Shown piece by piece: positions 56,057 through 64,000 of a DNA stretch of 64,000 bases. The translations under genes were made by a program, and so were the position numbers. This DNA is from Dipteronia dyeriana (taxonomy: Eukaryota; Streptophyta; Magnoliopsida; Sapindales; Sapindaceae): NCBI GenBank assembly GCA_032871835.1, contig CM065297.1, positions 61,429,253 through 61,493,252 on the forward strand, in the 5' to 3' direction. Every line of letters begins with the position of its first letter. Position 1 is the first letter of the stretch. The notes beneath the pieces are model-generated. The model was not told where the DNA came from and did not search any database. It was given only the letters and a program-made list of their open reading frames with translations.

Positions 56057-57646
56057 TGCTCTTATCACTAATATAAGAAGTACATATGAGATAGCTTTGA
56101 GGCTATATATCAATTGTGTTGAGAATTCTTGCTTGCTAGCTTGGAATACTCTATGTGTTGATATGAACTTGGTTATCTCACATCATGATTGTTATGATGA
56201 TCAAAATTTGTTGATTAACTTTGAAGAAGTTCTCTTGTTATATGTGTTGATTGAGTTGATTTATTATGCTTTTTATATTCTTGTTGTGAAACATCGTCAA
56301 CTTGGTGTCATGAGGACATCCAAGGCAAGAGTGCTCATAAAAAGGGCGGAAGTATGATATTTGGTGAATATAATGTGCAAAAAGGTATCTCTATACTCTA
56401 ATGCATATTCTCTTAGATATTCATCTTTTGACTCGATTTTTGACATGCATCTCATAGCATGTCATATTAGAGAATTTTGTATAGTATACATATGTTCCTC
56501 ATTGACATTTGCTATTTTAGGATCTGATAGTGATATTGTTCACATTGATCTTAACTTTGATGATTGTTTGTGTTTGGTATATTGAGTGGCATTACTTTTG
56601 AAAATATGAGCTTTATATTCTTTGAAAGCTACTCATTAGAGAAGTAATGATCTTGAATAAGTCTCTACTTATTGCTCTTAGATCATGTACTTATGAGCCA
56701 TAAAATCTTGGTTTTCTAAAAATTGCACCTTGCTTCTCTTATATGTTTTGCTAGTAGGTTGAGTTTACTAATATGTAAACATTGGATACACCTTGAAGTT
56801 TTTGTGCTTAAGTACATTTAAAATGACCTATGGTTAGTATCCATTTTGCTTCGGCAATTACATAGAACTCAACGAGCACCTTCATGAAAAGGGCTACACA
56901 CCTTGGTTGTGAAAGCTACCCAATATTGGAAAGAGCTACACCTTTGTGATGAGTGAAAGCCGTCATGAAGTGAATTTTTGTTTATGTATATAAAAATGGA
57001 AAAAATCAAAGAAATGTTGAAATGAAATCAATAAAAAAAATCTTTGATTCAAAGCCTAAAAAGAAAAGGAGGAAGGCTTAAAAAAGAGTTTAGTTGAAAA
57101 TCAAATGAACTCGGGTTGAAAAACAGAAATGGGATGACGATCGACATGCATACCCACGCTTATATGTTGAAAATCTATTCTCTTTAAGGCAAAAAATTCC
57201 GGATCATAATCGGTTTGACTTTTTATGGAAAAAGCTTAAGATGAATAGTTGTTGGAAATTGTTTGCATGTTGATTATCAAACTACTTCTTGATATATATT
57301 AGAAGCATGTCTCTCTCACACACACTTTGTTTATGAGTATGATGATATCTTTGCAATTGTTGAAGAATTATGAGAGAACTTGAAAATTCTTTGTGTATCT
57401 CTCTTAGCATATGAAGCTTATTTTGTTGATATTTCTTCAAATTGCTTGAATGTGTGATTGTGTGAACTTCCTTGTAATCCTTATGCTATCATGAATCTTA
57501 GTCATGGCATTTATCAAGGGGGAGCATTGTATGCTAGACATTGTTCTCTTTTATGATATGTTCACATGCTTCAGTTGTGACTAATAAGCTTGTTTTGTCT
57601 TTCACTCACTTTTTTATGTTTATAGTATCTTATTTCACAAGAACAA
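56057..57646 (+). other. Element B region between gag and second frame
   Basis: Counterpart of 40721-42400. Two open stretches (to 56357 and 56361-56585) parallel those in A but have no known domain. No pol motif. The end contains a polypurine block (57515-57525) and TTTTTTATGTTTATAG (57610-57625), a good candidate 3' splice site 22 bp before the ATG of the second frame. Confidence 0.5.
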
Positions 57647-59110
57647 ATGGGAAGAACTAAAGTTACCAAAAGTGGAAATTAATTGAATCCCATTGTGAAA
57701 GCCAAGTCAACCTCAAAGAGATCCAAAGCTTCAAGGTCAAAGGATTTAGGGATCTTTGCAACTAAAAAGATATTTCAAGAGAGAGACATTGACTTAGGTA
57801 AATGTAAAGATTCTTATGTTCTTAAATGCATTAAGGATAGAAATTGGGAATCTTGGGTGAGCATGCTAGGAATAGTGAATGACACTATTGTTAGAGAATT
57901 TTATCATAAATATAGATAGAGTGCCACCTTATTGGATGCTTTGATGGATGTTAGGGGTGTTGTGTTTAGAGTTAAACCGGTAAACATTAACAAATTTCTT
58001 GGGCTATCTTGTGATATTGATTCAAACTTTCTAGATGTTGATATCATTGAGAATCTTAATATCATGGGTAGAACTTTATGTGACAATGCTTCTTTTGAGT
58101 GGAAAGGTAGAGCATATATTAGTCAACATGAGTTAACTAAGGCAAGTGCATTTTGGCATCTTTTCATTTGCACAAATGTTATTGGATCTTCTTTATTCAA
58201 CCGAGTTGAATAAAGACAAGATCAAAATAGTATATGCCTAAGTAACTAATCAACCTATAAACCTTGGGGATTTGCTTATGTTTTATTTGGATAGTGCGGC
58301 TTTCTCAACTAGAGGAGATAAGAAGCTTGCATTAACTTCTTTGTGTTAAGCTCATGGTGTTCAAAGTAGTGGAGATGATATGTTGGTACAACCCTTGGAA
58401 AAGTATAGCGATAAACGTGTGTCATACATGTCATATAAGGATAAGGGTAAGACATGTGATACTTTTGGACTTTTTAGTTCACAAGTTGATTGTCAAGAGA
58501 CTAGCATAAACATTCTTCTGTATTGGGCTTTGCATTTGAAGAAGAAGGTTGATGAGCTTAGTGCTATAGTTGAAAAACAAGATGCTAGAATAAAAGAGTT
58601 GGATGAGTGTATTGCATCAAGTTCAAGACCACCTCTCAAGCATTATGTTAGGTCAACCACACGCACATCTTTCTTTGGTGGATCTAGTAGCTAGTATTTG
58701 AGTCTCATGGTATGTTTCTTACCTTTTGGCATCATTTCATGTCAAAAAGGGGGAGAAAGAATTGTTATGAATTGCTAGTTACTTAGTTTCCTTTTTATGT
58801 TGTTTTTGTGAACTTTTGGACTTTCAATGGCTTGTTATAATTAGTCTTAAGATTTGGTTAAGAATTCTTGTATTTGGCATGTATTGAGGGGGAGATATAT
58901 GTATTTGTGGACTTAATTGAATATTCTTATCCATATTTTATCTTGCCATTTGTTGTTTTTCTCTTGTATATGCATTGTGCTTTGAGATGATTTGTAGGTT
59001 GCTTCAAGGGAAGATCAAGATGTGAGGGAGTGTTTTTGTGACCTATCGTCATTTTTATATTTGTAGTAAATGTATAGGTGTTTTGACATGAAATTTGCCA
59101 AAGGGGGAGA
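57515..59110 (+). other. Four polypurine blocks in B
   Basis: AAGGGGGAGCA (57515), AAAAAGGGGGAGAAAG (58744), GAGGGGGAGAT (58886) and AAAGGGGGAGAT (59099). The last abuts the LTR. Repeated polypurine tracts upstream of the 3' LTR are a described mark of Sireviruses. Confidence 0.7.
57647..58694 (+). pseudogene. Element B second frame: putative plant transposon protein domain
   Basis: ATG at 57647 (MGRTKVTKSGN, then a stop). Continues with KKIFQERDIDLGKC, NWESWVSMLGIVNDTIVREF, a stop at 57917, ALMDVRGVVFRVKPVNINKF, NASFEWKGRAYISQHELTKA and FWHLFICTNVIG; a one-base insertion near 58192 and a deletion near 58340 shift the frame; the end ([20 protein letters not shown]) is a coiled coil. The match with the A copy extends over the whole frame. 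Same family and same uncertainty as at 42401-43461. Confidence 0.7.
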
Positions 59111-59883
59111 TTGTTAGGTTTTAGTTTGTGTTGGCATGAATTCCATATCAAAATGATGTTTACTTGTAATGACTTAGTTGTTTAGGTTCATGGTGATTCA
59201 AGCTTCAAGGAAGAAGAAACAACAAGTCAAAGCAAGTTCTAAGTCTTCAACGAGAAAGGATGCAATTTGTTTCTACAAAGGTATACTAAGACCTTATCTT
59301 TCTCTTACAAGGCTTAGGCACACACACACATATCATACATTTGTGTCCCTGCATCGTTGTGCACCTTTATAGGCACACACATACAATTCATTCATATGTG
59401 TCCCTGCATCGTTGTGCACCATGTATAACACATTCACACACTTGAAGACGAATGCTCATGCATTGGTTTGGAAATAACATGTTTTGGAATATGCATGATT
59501 GGAAACTATCTCTATGTAGTTTGCATTCTAGTGTGAATTGTTTTTGTGTGTGTATATGTTTGTATAACATGGATATTGAACTTGGATTTAGTCTCAAATC
59601 ATTCTTGATTGAGTTCCGGTCATATCGGTTACTCATACTATTGATTTCAAGTTCAAAGTCAAAAGATACTACACTTTCAACTCATGTTTCATACATTGTC
59701 TTCGTCTTCGTATATCGAGTCAAATTATTATTTTCTAGGTTGAGTATCTTATATTTCCATGTCCGTTTGAGAGTCATGGTTCATAATCCATAAACGGATT
59801 CGAATTCCGAGTTTGGAGGCCGGATAACGGTCGAAGAACGCGAAGGAGGATCGAAGGAGAAAGAAACAAGCATATTCTTCTTT

Positions 59884-59952
59884 CCCGAGATGGCGCGTGG
59901 CCATCTTGGGGCAGAAGGCTTGCTGCCCTGAGATGCCCACGCGCCATCTCAG
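59884..59952. promoter_or_regulatory. CGG/CCG palindrome pair in B second LTR
   Basis: CCCGAGATGGCGCGTGGCCA followed by TCTTGGG, and CCTGAGATGC...GCGCCATCTCAGG; both stems largely intact. Confidence 0.7.
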
Positions 59953-61649
59953 GCAGCAATCTTTCTTGGCTTCATTTTTCCCCTCTTGGTCATTTCACAT
60001 GTCCAAGTCTCCCACTCCTTTATAAACCCTTTCCCTCTCACATTTCATTCTAAGAAGAAATTCAAATCAAGTGTGCAGAATTTTCTCTCTAAATTTTCTC
60101 ACTTTCCAAACACCATAACTTCTTCATTTGAACTCCGATTTGAGTGATTCGAAGTTGAGAGTGTTTATCTGTTCATCCTCCATCTTTTCTCTGAAGGTTT
60201 GAGTTTATTTTGCTTCTTTTTTTTGTGTATAATCATACAAAAACTGGACTGCACCTAGATCAACTAAGGTATGGATTTTCTCTCTAAGTTTTCTTTTAAA
60301 ACTTGGTCAATTGCCTTGGGTTTTCTTCTTCTACATATATTTGTATATTGTAAGTGTTTTGATTTGTGTTTTTAACACTTTCAAAGCTAGATTGAATTTC
60401 AATTGAAATCATTCATGTTGAGTTAGGTTTTGATTTTGCCTATATTATCACATGTTTGGGATTGTATTGTGCTAGCTTTGATTCTAGGACTATTTTGTGA
60501 TCTTTGATTGATTGATTTTGTGGAAAATAGTTCATCACATGTATTAGACTCTCTTGGCCGAAATTCTCACATAATACATGTGTTTATGTTCTTTTGAGCT
60601 ATTCATGTGATTTGTTGAATCTATGATTAGGAATATGCTCTAGAACTTATGCTTAGATCTATTTGACTTTGTTATATGATTTTAGCATGTTTTAGATTTT
60701 TGTGATTTAAACTTGATCTTGTTATTTGTTGATCATATCTTGTGATTCAAGTTTAGATATATGCATGAATCTAGTTTGTGATTAATGTTGATCATATCTT
60801 ACATAATCTAGATTGACTATTCATGCATGATGAACTAGACTATATGTGATTTGTGCATTCATGCTCATGTCTAGTATTTTTCATATGATGTTTTGATCAT
60901 AGCATTCTATGTTGCGTGCTTTTTTGTGTTTTGCATATATGATCACCTAGATGCCTTGTGAGAAGGTAGTCTTGACAATAGGTGTGCGACCTATGGTGTT
61001 GAGCAAGAAGTCTTGGCAAAAGGTGTGAAGCCTCGAATTGTCGAGCAAGGAAGTCTTGGCTAGAGGTGTGAAGCCTTGGATAGTCGAGCAAGAAGTCCTG
61101 CCTTGAGTTGGGAGAACTCTGATAGGTGAGCAAGGAAGTCTTGACTAGAGTCGGGAAGACTCGGATAGTTGAGCAAGAAGTCTTGCCTTGGGTTGTGAAG
61201 ATCCGGATAAGGTGAGCAAGGAAGTCTTGACAAGAGGTGTGAAGCCTTGGATTGTTGAGCATAGGGCGACAACTTCTAGAGTAGGATAGGAGGGTAGTTT
61301 CTAGGTGAAGAGGTCACTTAAGAGATTGTACTTGTCTTATCTACTAGTGGATTTTGTTTGTCGGTGGATGTTTCCTCTTTGGAGGTTTACCACGTTATAT
61401 CTTGTGTCAACTTTTCTCTATCCCTATCTCTCTAATATTTGTATTGTTGATAGAACTCTTTATGTATGTTGACTTCCTCTTTATAATATAGATTGTGTAT
61501 GTGTTACAATTACTTGTTTGGATCACACTTTACTTGTGTTTATATATTGATTAATTGTCTTTAATTAATATATATTGTAATACAAGTAATCTAGAGGGAC
61601 AAACTTTTGTTTGTTTCTAAGGGAGTCGAAAAAGGTGCCTAACCTATTC

Positions 61650-61680
61650 ACCCCCCCCCCCCCCTCCTCTCCCCTCTAGG
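61650..61680 (+). repeat. C-rich block near LTR end, expanded
   Basis: A run of about 15 C followed by TCCTCTCCCCTCTAGG. The same block, shorter, lies 40-60 bp before the 3' end of every Sirevirus-like LTR here (24848, 29003, 33515, 38531, 46460, 53880). Confidence 0.85.
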
Positions 61681-61715
61681 TTAGCCTTGAGCATTTTACC
61701 GTGATTGTATTTTCA

Positions 61716-61990
61716 ATCATTATATCGGCAGCAGTCTCCATTCCTTCATGTTGCTATTGCAACATGTCAGAGATGTGGCTAAAATATAACGTACATTTAG
61801 CCATATCATTTGAAGACTTTCACTACTAACACTCATCTCTTTGCTCCTGAGTAGATTCATTAGTTTGGTGGTTAAGGAATAGACATAATGAATTTATTTT
61901 TTTCAGCTTGCAATAACATCCCAATTTTCCTTTTCCATGTGATATAATTATCATCAGTTAAAGTATTATCTTTTTAGTATATTGATTACG
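61716..61990 (-). pseudogene. C3 gag, N-terminal fragment (copia)
   Basis: Minus strand near 61960-61910 reads LTDDNYITWKRK, then LLQAEKNKFIMSIP after a frameshift, the usual start of copia Gag (NYxxWKxKLxxLL...). Nearer the junction, SDMLQ and HEGMETAADI match the next conserved part (MxxxLQxxHExMxTAxDI). B cuts it at 61715/61716. Stops and frameshifts are present. This frame is the target into which the B family inserted. Confidence 0.75.
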
Positions 61991-62854
61991 GATGGGGTCA
62001 TGATTTCTTTATAATAACAAAAATTACATATCTAAATAATCGTGATAAAGCACTTTCGAATATTTATCTTGAATTAAATAAAATAATTCAATCGTAAAAA
62101 TTCAACGGTGATTCAAAACCCATAAATGTCACTCCTCATTTAGGAGTTCGCAACATTAACTATTTGGACTAGGTCGCACCTAATTGTTAACATAACAAAC
62201 AACGTTTTCAATTTTAGCCTTGTGATTTTATTAACAAGAACTCTTGGAAGGATATTAATAAACTCACATTGAGTGTGTTACCAAGTTATCGATCTTAAAT
62301 ATAATCACTCACGAATATCCCTCCTTTGGGAGTAGATATCGTTTGGGCTAATTGTCTAGTCTATCCTTCTAAGGAAATATCTTACTAAATTCCATTCATG
62401 AATACCTCTTGGGAGGTTATTACACGAAACATAAGGCTCAACTAAACTTGGAGGTTGTAGGTGTTCCAAAACACCTTCTCCCACTCAATTATTTAAGGCG
62501 TGTGATCGAATTCCAAAGAATGATTTACCAAGTTATCTAGATGCCAATTTAGATACCAAAACCATTCTATGCATGTTCATAGCAAAAGAGATATCTGAGT
62601 GGCACTCCTATTCTATATTACATTTTATCAAACAATGACAAACATTGCAATATTTACAAAAAATATAAATAGCTACAATTTTGGTCCATCTTAGGAAAGC
62701 AAGTAATTTACATGTCTTGTAATACAAAAAACTCCTTTCTTGGCGAACAAGTCTTCACGTGACCTTCGTCATTTGGACTCTCTCGGCTGCCTCCCATGTG
62801 CATGTGCACCCTTGGCTCCTACCCATGGGCGTGCGCTTGCCACGACCCTATAAC

Positions 62855-62904
62855 GGGCTGCCATGTGCAGCCCATGGCTTCTATAGGGCTGCCGTGTGCA
62901 GCCC
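62855..62904. repeat. Two direct copies of a GC-rich hairpin in the C3 leader
   Basis: GGGCTGCCATGTGCAGCCC (62855-62873) and GGGCTGCCGTGTGCAGCCC (62886-62904): each a perfect 7-bp stem with a 5-base loop, 31 bp apart and followed by CATG. They stand out in AT-rich DNA. Confidence 0.85.
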
Positions 62905-63062
62905 ATGCCACAACAAATGTGGTTGTGTGCTCTTCGTATGAACGTTTATTGCTACGGCTCACACGGTCCCAAACTTGTTCCGGTTGCTCCCAATTCTTCA
63001 AACCTTAGAGTTTTTGATACTTGAATGTATTACAGAATAATGTAAAATTAAAAAAAATACTG

Positions 63063-63127
63063 CTTATTACAACAAGTGCAATTTTTTTTTATTACAACAA
63101 GTGCAGCTTTTTTTTAATTACAACAAC
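63063..63127. repeat. Short tandem repeat ATTACAACAAGTGCA in the C3 leader
   Basis: Three units of about 28 bp, each ATTACAACAA(GTGCA) followed by a T run. A likely slippage product; no function seen. Confidence 0.8.
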
Positions 63128-63407
63128 AAAATAAAAAAAAAATTAGCAACTACCAAGAAGGTAATTATGGCGATAATATACCACCCTTCTTGTTACAATC
63201 CCAAAACAAAAATAGATTGAAATTCTATGACCAAAATTGAGCAATAACAAACCATATATAAAACATATATATATCCATACATTCCAATGTAAATATATAT
63301 GCGAATACCTACAGTGCCATCTCTTTCTAAAATATGCTTATATATATATACAACAAAAAGAAAAAGATTCACGAACACATATATCAAATAATATAGGGTA
63401 CAACCAG

Positions 63408-63421
63408 CCTCTGATACCAAT
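63408..63421 (-). other. C3 primer-binding site
   Basis: Minus strand ATTGGTATCAGAGG directly after the 5' LTR end; complementary to initiator-Met tRNA. It proves that 63422 onward is a 5' LTR read on the minus strand. Confidence 0.88.
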
Positions 63422-64000
63422 TGTAGGGAAAAAAATGGTTCAAAACGCAACGGAAGCGTGAGAAATAAGAAAGTTAGGGTTTGCGTATAAATAAAAATTT
63501 TCCCTTTTAATAACAAAAACCTTAACCCTAGATTAATTGATGTATATAAAAAATATCTTACCTTTTTTTTCGTGACGAATGAAATAGCGTCGAATTGAAT
63601 CCGTAAGATCTTTCAATCCAATCACGAACATTAATCACCTAGGAGTGTGGACTCTCTTTCTTTAAATTGTATACCTAAGGATGGAAATAAACAAAATCTT
63701 CTTCTTTGTTAGTCACAATAATCCTCCAAGAGAAAAACCAAGAACGTCCAGTCACTTTTCAATTATCAATCAATTTGATTGAAACTCGTGTGAACCTTGA
63801 TTCGATGTTATACACAAAACCATTTTGATGCAAATGATACTAGTGTACTATCGAAAACAAAAACGTTTTCTCTTTTCTCTATGCTTGGCCGAATTCTTCA
63901 CTCAATGAGTTGGACGGAGTTTTTTTTTATAACAATAAAAAAACAAATAAAAAATAACTTCTCCCACCAAAAACTAAGGCTTGGTCAAAATTTATATGTA
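63422..64000 (-). repeat. C3 5' LTR, family C (cut by window end)
   Basis: TGTAGGGAAAAAAATGG onward matches 18905-19476. The remaining 1.6 kb should lie right of the window. Confidence 0.88.

Larger units (their letters stand above)
50740..61715 (+). mobile_element. B array: left-truncated internal, LTR, internal, LTR of the A-type family
   Basis: Order: end of an internal region (50740-51385), LTR (51386-53932), complete internal region (53933-59111), LTR (59112-61715). The first LTR is preceded by a polypurine tract and followed by a primer site, so it serves as 3' LTR of a lost left copy and 5' LTR of the right one. Such chains arise by unequal recombination between LTRs or internal regions. 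ATCAT (61716-61720) would be the right target duplication, but its partner is lost at the left truncation. Confidence 0.85.
59112..61715 (+). repeat. B array second LTR
   Basis: 2604 bp, TGTTAGGTTTTAG to TTGTATTTTCA. Closely matches 51386-53932. Palindromes at 59884-59952, TATA box at 60018-60028, 42-bp repeats at 60965-61260 and a 15-base C run at about 61650. Confidence 0.9.
61991..63407 (-). other. C3 5' leader, non-coding
   Basis: About 1.4 kb between primer site and gag on the minus strand, unusually long. It holds two GC-rich hairpins (62855-62904), a short tandem repeat (63063-63127) and otherwise AT-rich DNA with no coding signal. Confidence 0.7.
49488..64000 (-). mobile_element. Copia element C3, split by the B array
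   Basis: Minus-strand pieces: 5' LTR (63422-64000, runs off the window), primer site, 1.4 kb leader and start of gag (61716-63421) on one side of B, and integrase end plus reverse transcriptase (49488-50739) on the other. The middle and end of gag, protease and most of integrase are missing, so the B array is not a simple insertion; a deletion accompanied or followed it. The downstream end is cut in reverse transcriptase at 49488. That both sides belong to one element is inferred from strand, order and family. Confidence 0.7.

Noticed and set aside
62759..63008. Three overlapping frames in the C3 leader, both strands
   Set aside because: They result from the GC-rich hairpin region; none resembles gag or a known protein.
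63193..63516. 107-codon frame spanning the C3 primer site and LTR end
   Set aside because: It crosses the LTR boundary and primer-binding site, is rich in Tyr/Ile/Phe from AT-rich DNA, and has no family match.

Overview
This window is plant nuclear DNA made almost entirely of LTR retrotransposons stacked inside one another. No ordinary host gene, rRNA gene, tRNA gene or CRISPR array was recognised. The plant assignment rests on element families: a Ty3/gypsy element of the Tat type with two RNase H domains, Ty1/copia elements primed by initiator-Met tRNA, and Sirevirus-like elements with several polypurine tracts and CGG/CCG palindromes in long LTRs. The AT-rich, deeply nested layout looks like pericentromeric heterochromatin of a seed plant, probably a eudicot; the species cannot be named from this sequence.

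Left third. Bases 1-1629 are the right part of a 2.2 kb copia LTR (family C). From 1630 to 15919 lies a minus-strand Tat gypsy element (T1): integrase, second RNase H, RNase H, reverse transcriptase, protease and the end of gag lie at 1630-5885, the rest of gag at 13046-14736, and the 5' LTR at 14737-15919. Its gag is split by a 7.16 kb non-coding gypsy element (G2, 5886-13040) flanked by a perfect ACGTC target duplication. A solo Tat LTR (16068-18128, duplication ATAAT) follows, in a little non-LTR sequence.

Middle. A large non-coding Tat-like element (T2, minus strand) runs from its 3' LTR (18216-25741) to a truncated 5' LTR (47001-47957). Inside it sit a copia deletion derivative (C2, 18905-22006), a solo Sirevirus-like LTR (S1, 22658-24902, duplication TGGCC), a truncated Sirevirus-like element with gag, protease and part of integrase (S2, about 27491-33556), and a complete 10.7 kb element (A, 35821-46506, duplication ATAAG). 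T2's own internal DNA holds two tandem-repeat arrays and an antisense reading frame.

Right third. A second Tat LTR (47958-49139) and an inverted LTR scrap lead into a minus-strand copia element (C3). C3 is split: reverse transcriptase and integrase fragments at 49488-50739; gag start, leader, primer site and 5' LTR at 61716-64000. Between them is an LTR-internal-LTR array of the same family as A (B, 50740-61715).

The most interesting system is the A/B family. It has Sirevirus-like signals and a long gag with two zinc knuckles and a coiled coil, but no protease, integrase or reverse transcriptase. About 1.6 kb after gag it carries a second reading frame resembling the putative plant transposon protein domain (Transposase_32-like) with a C-terminal coiled coil. 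Both copies have the same layout, so it is the structure of a non-autonomous family, presumably mobilised by enzymes from full Sireviruses. All coding regions here carry stops or frameshifts.
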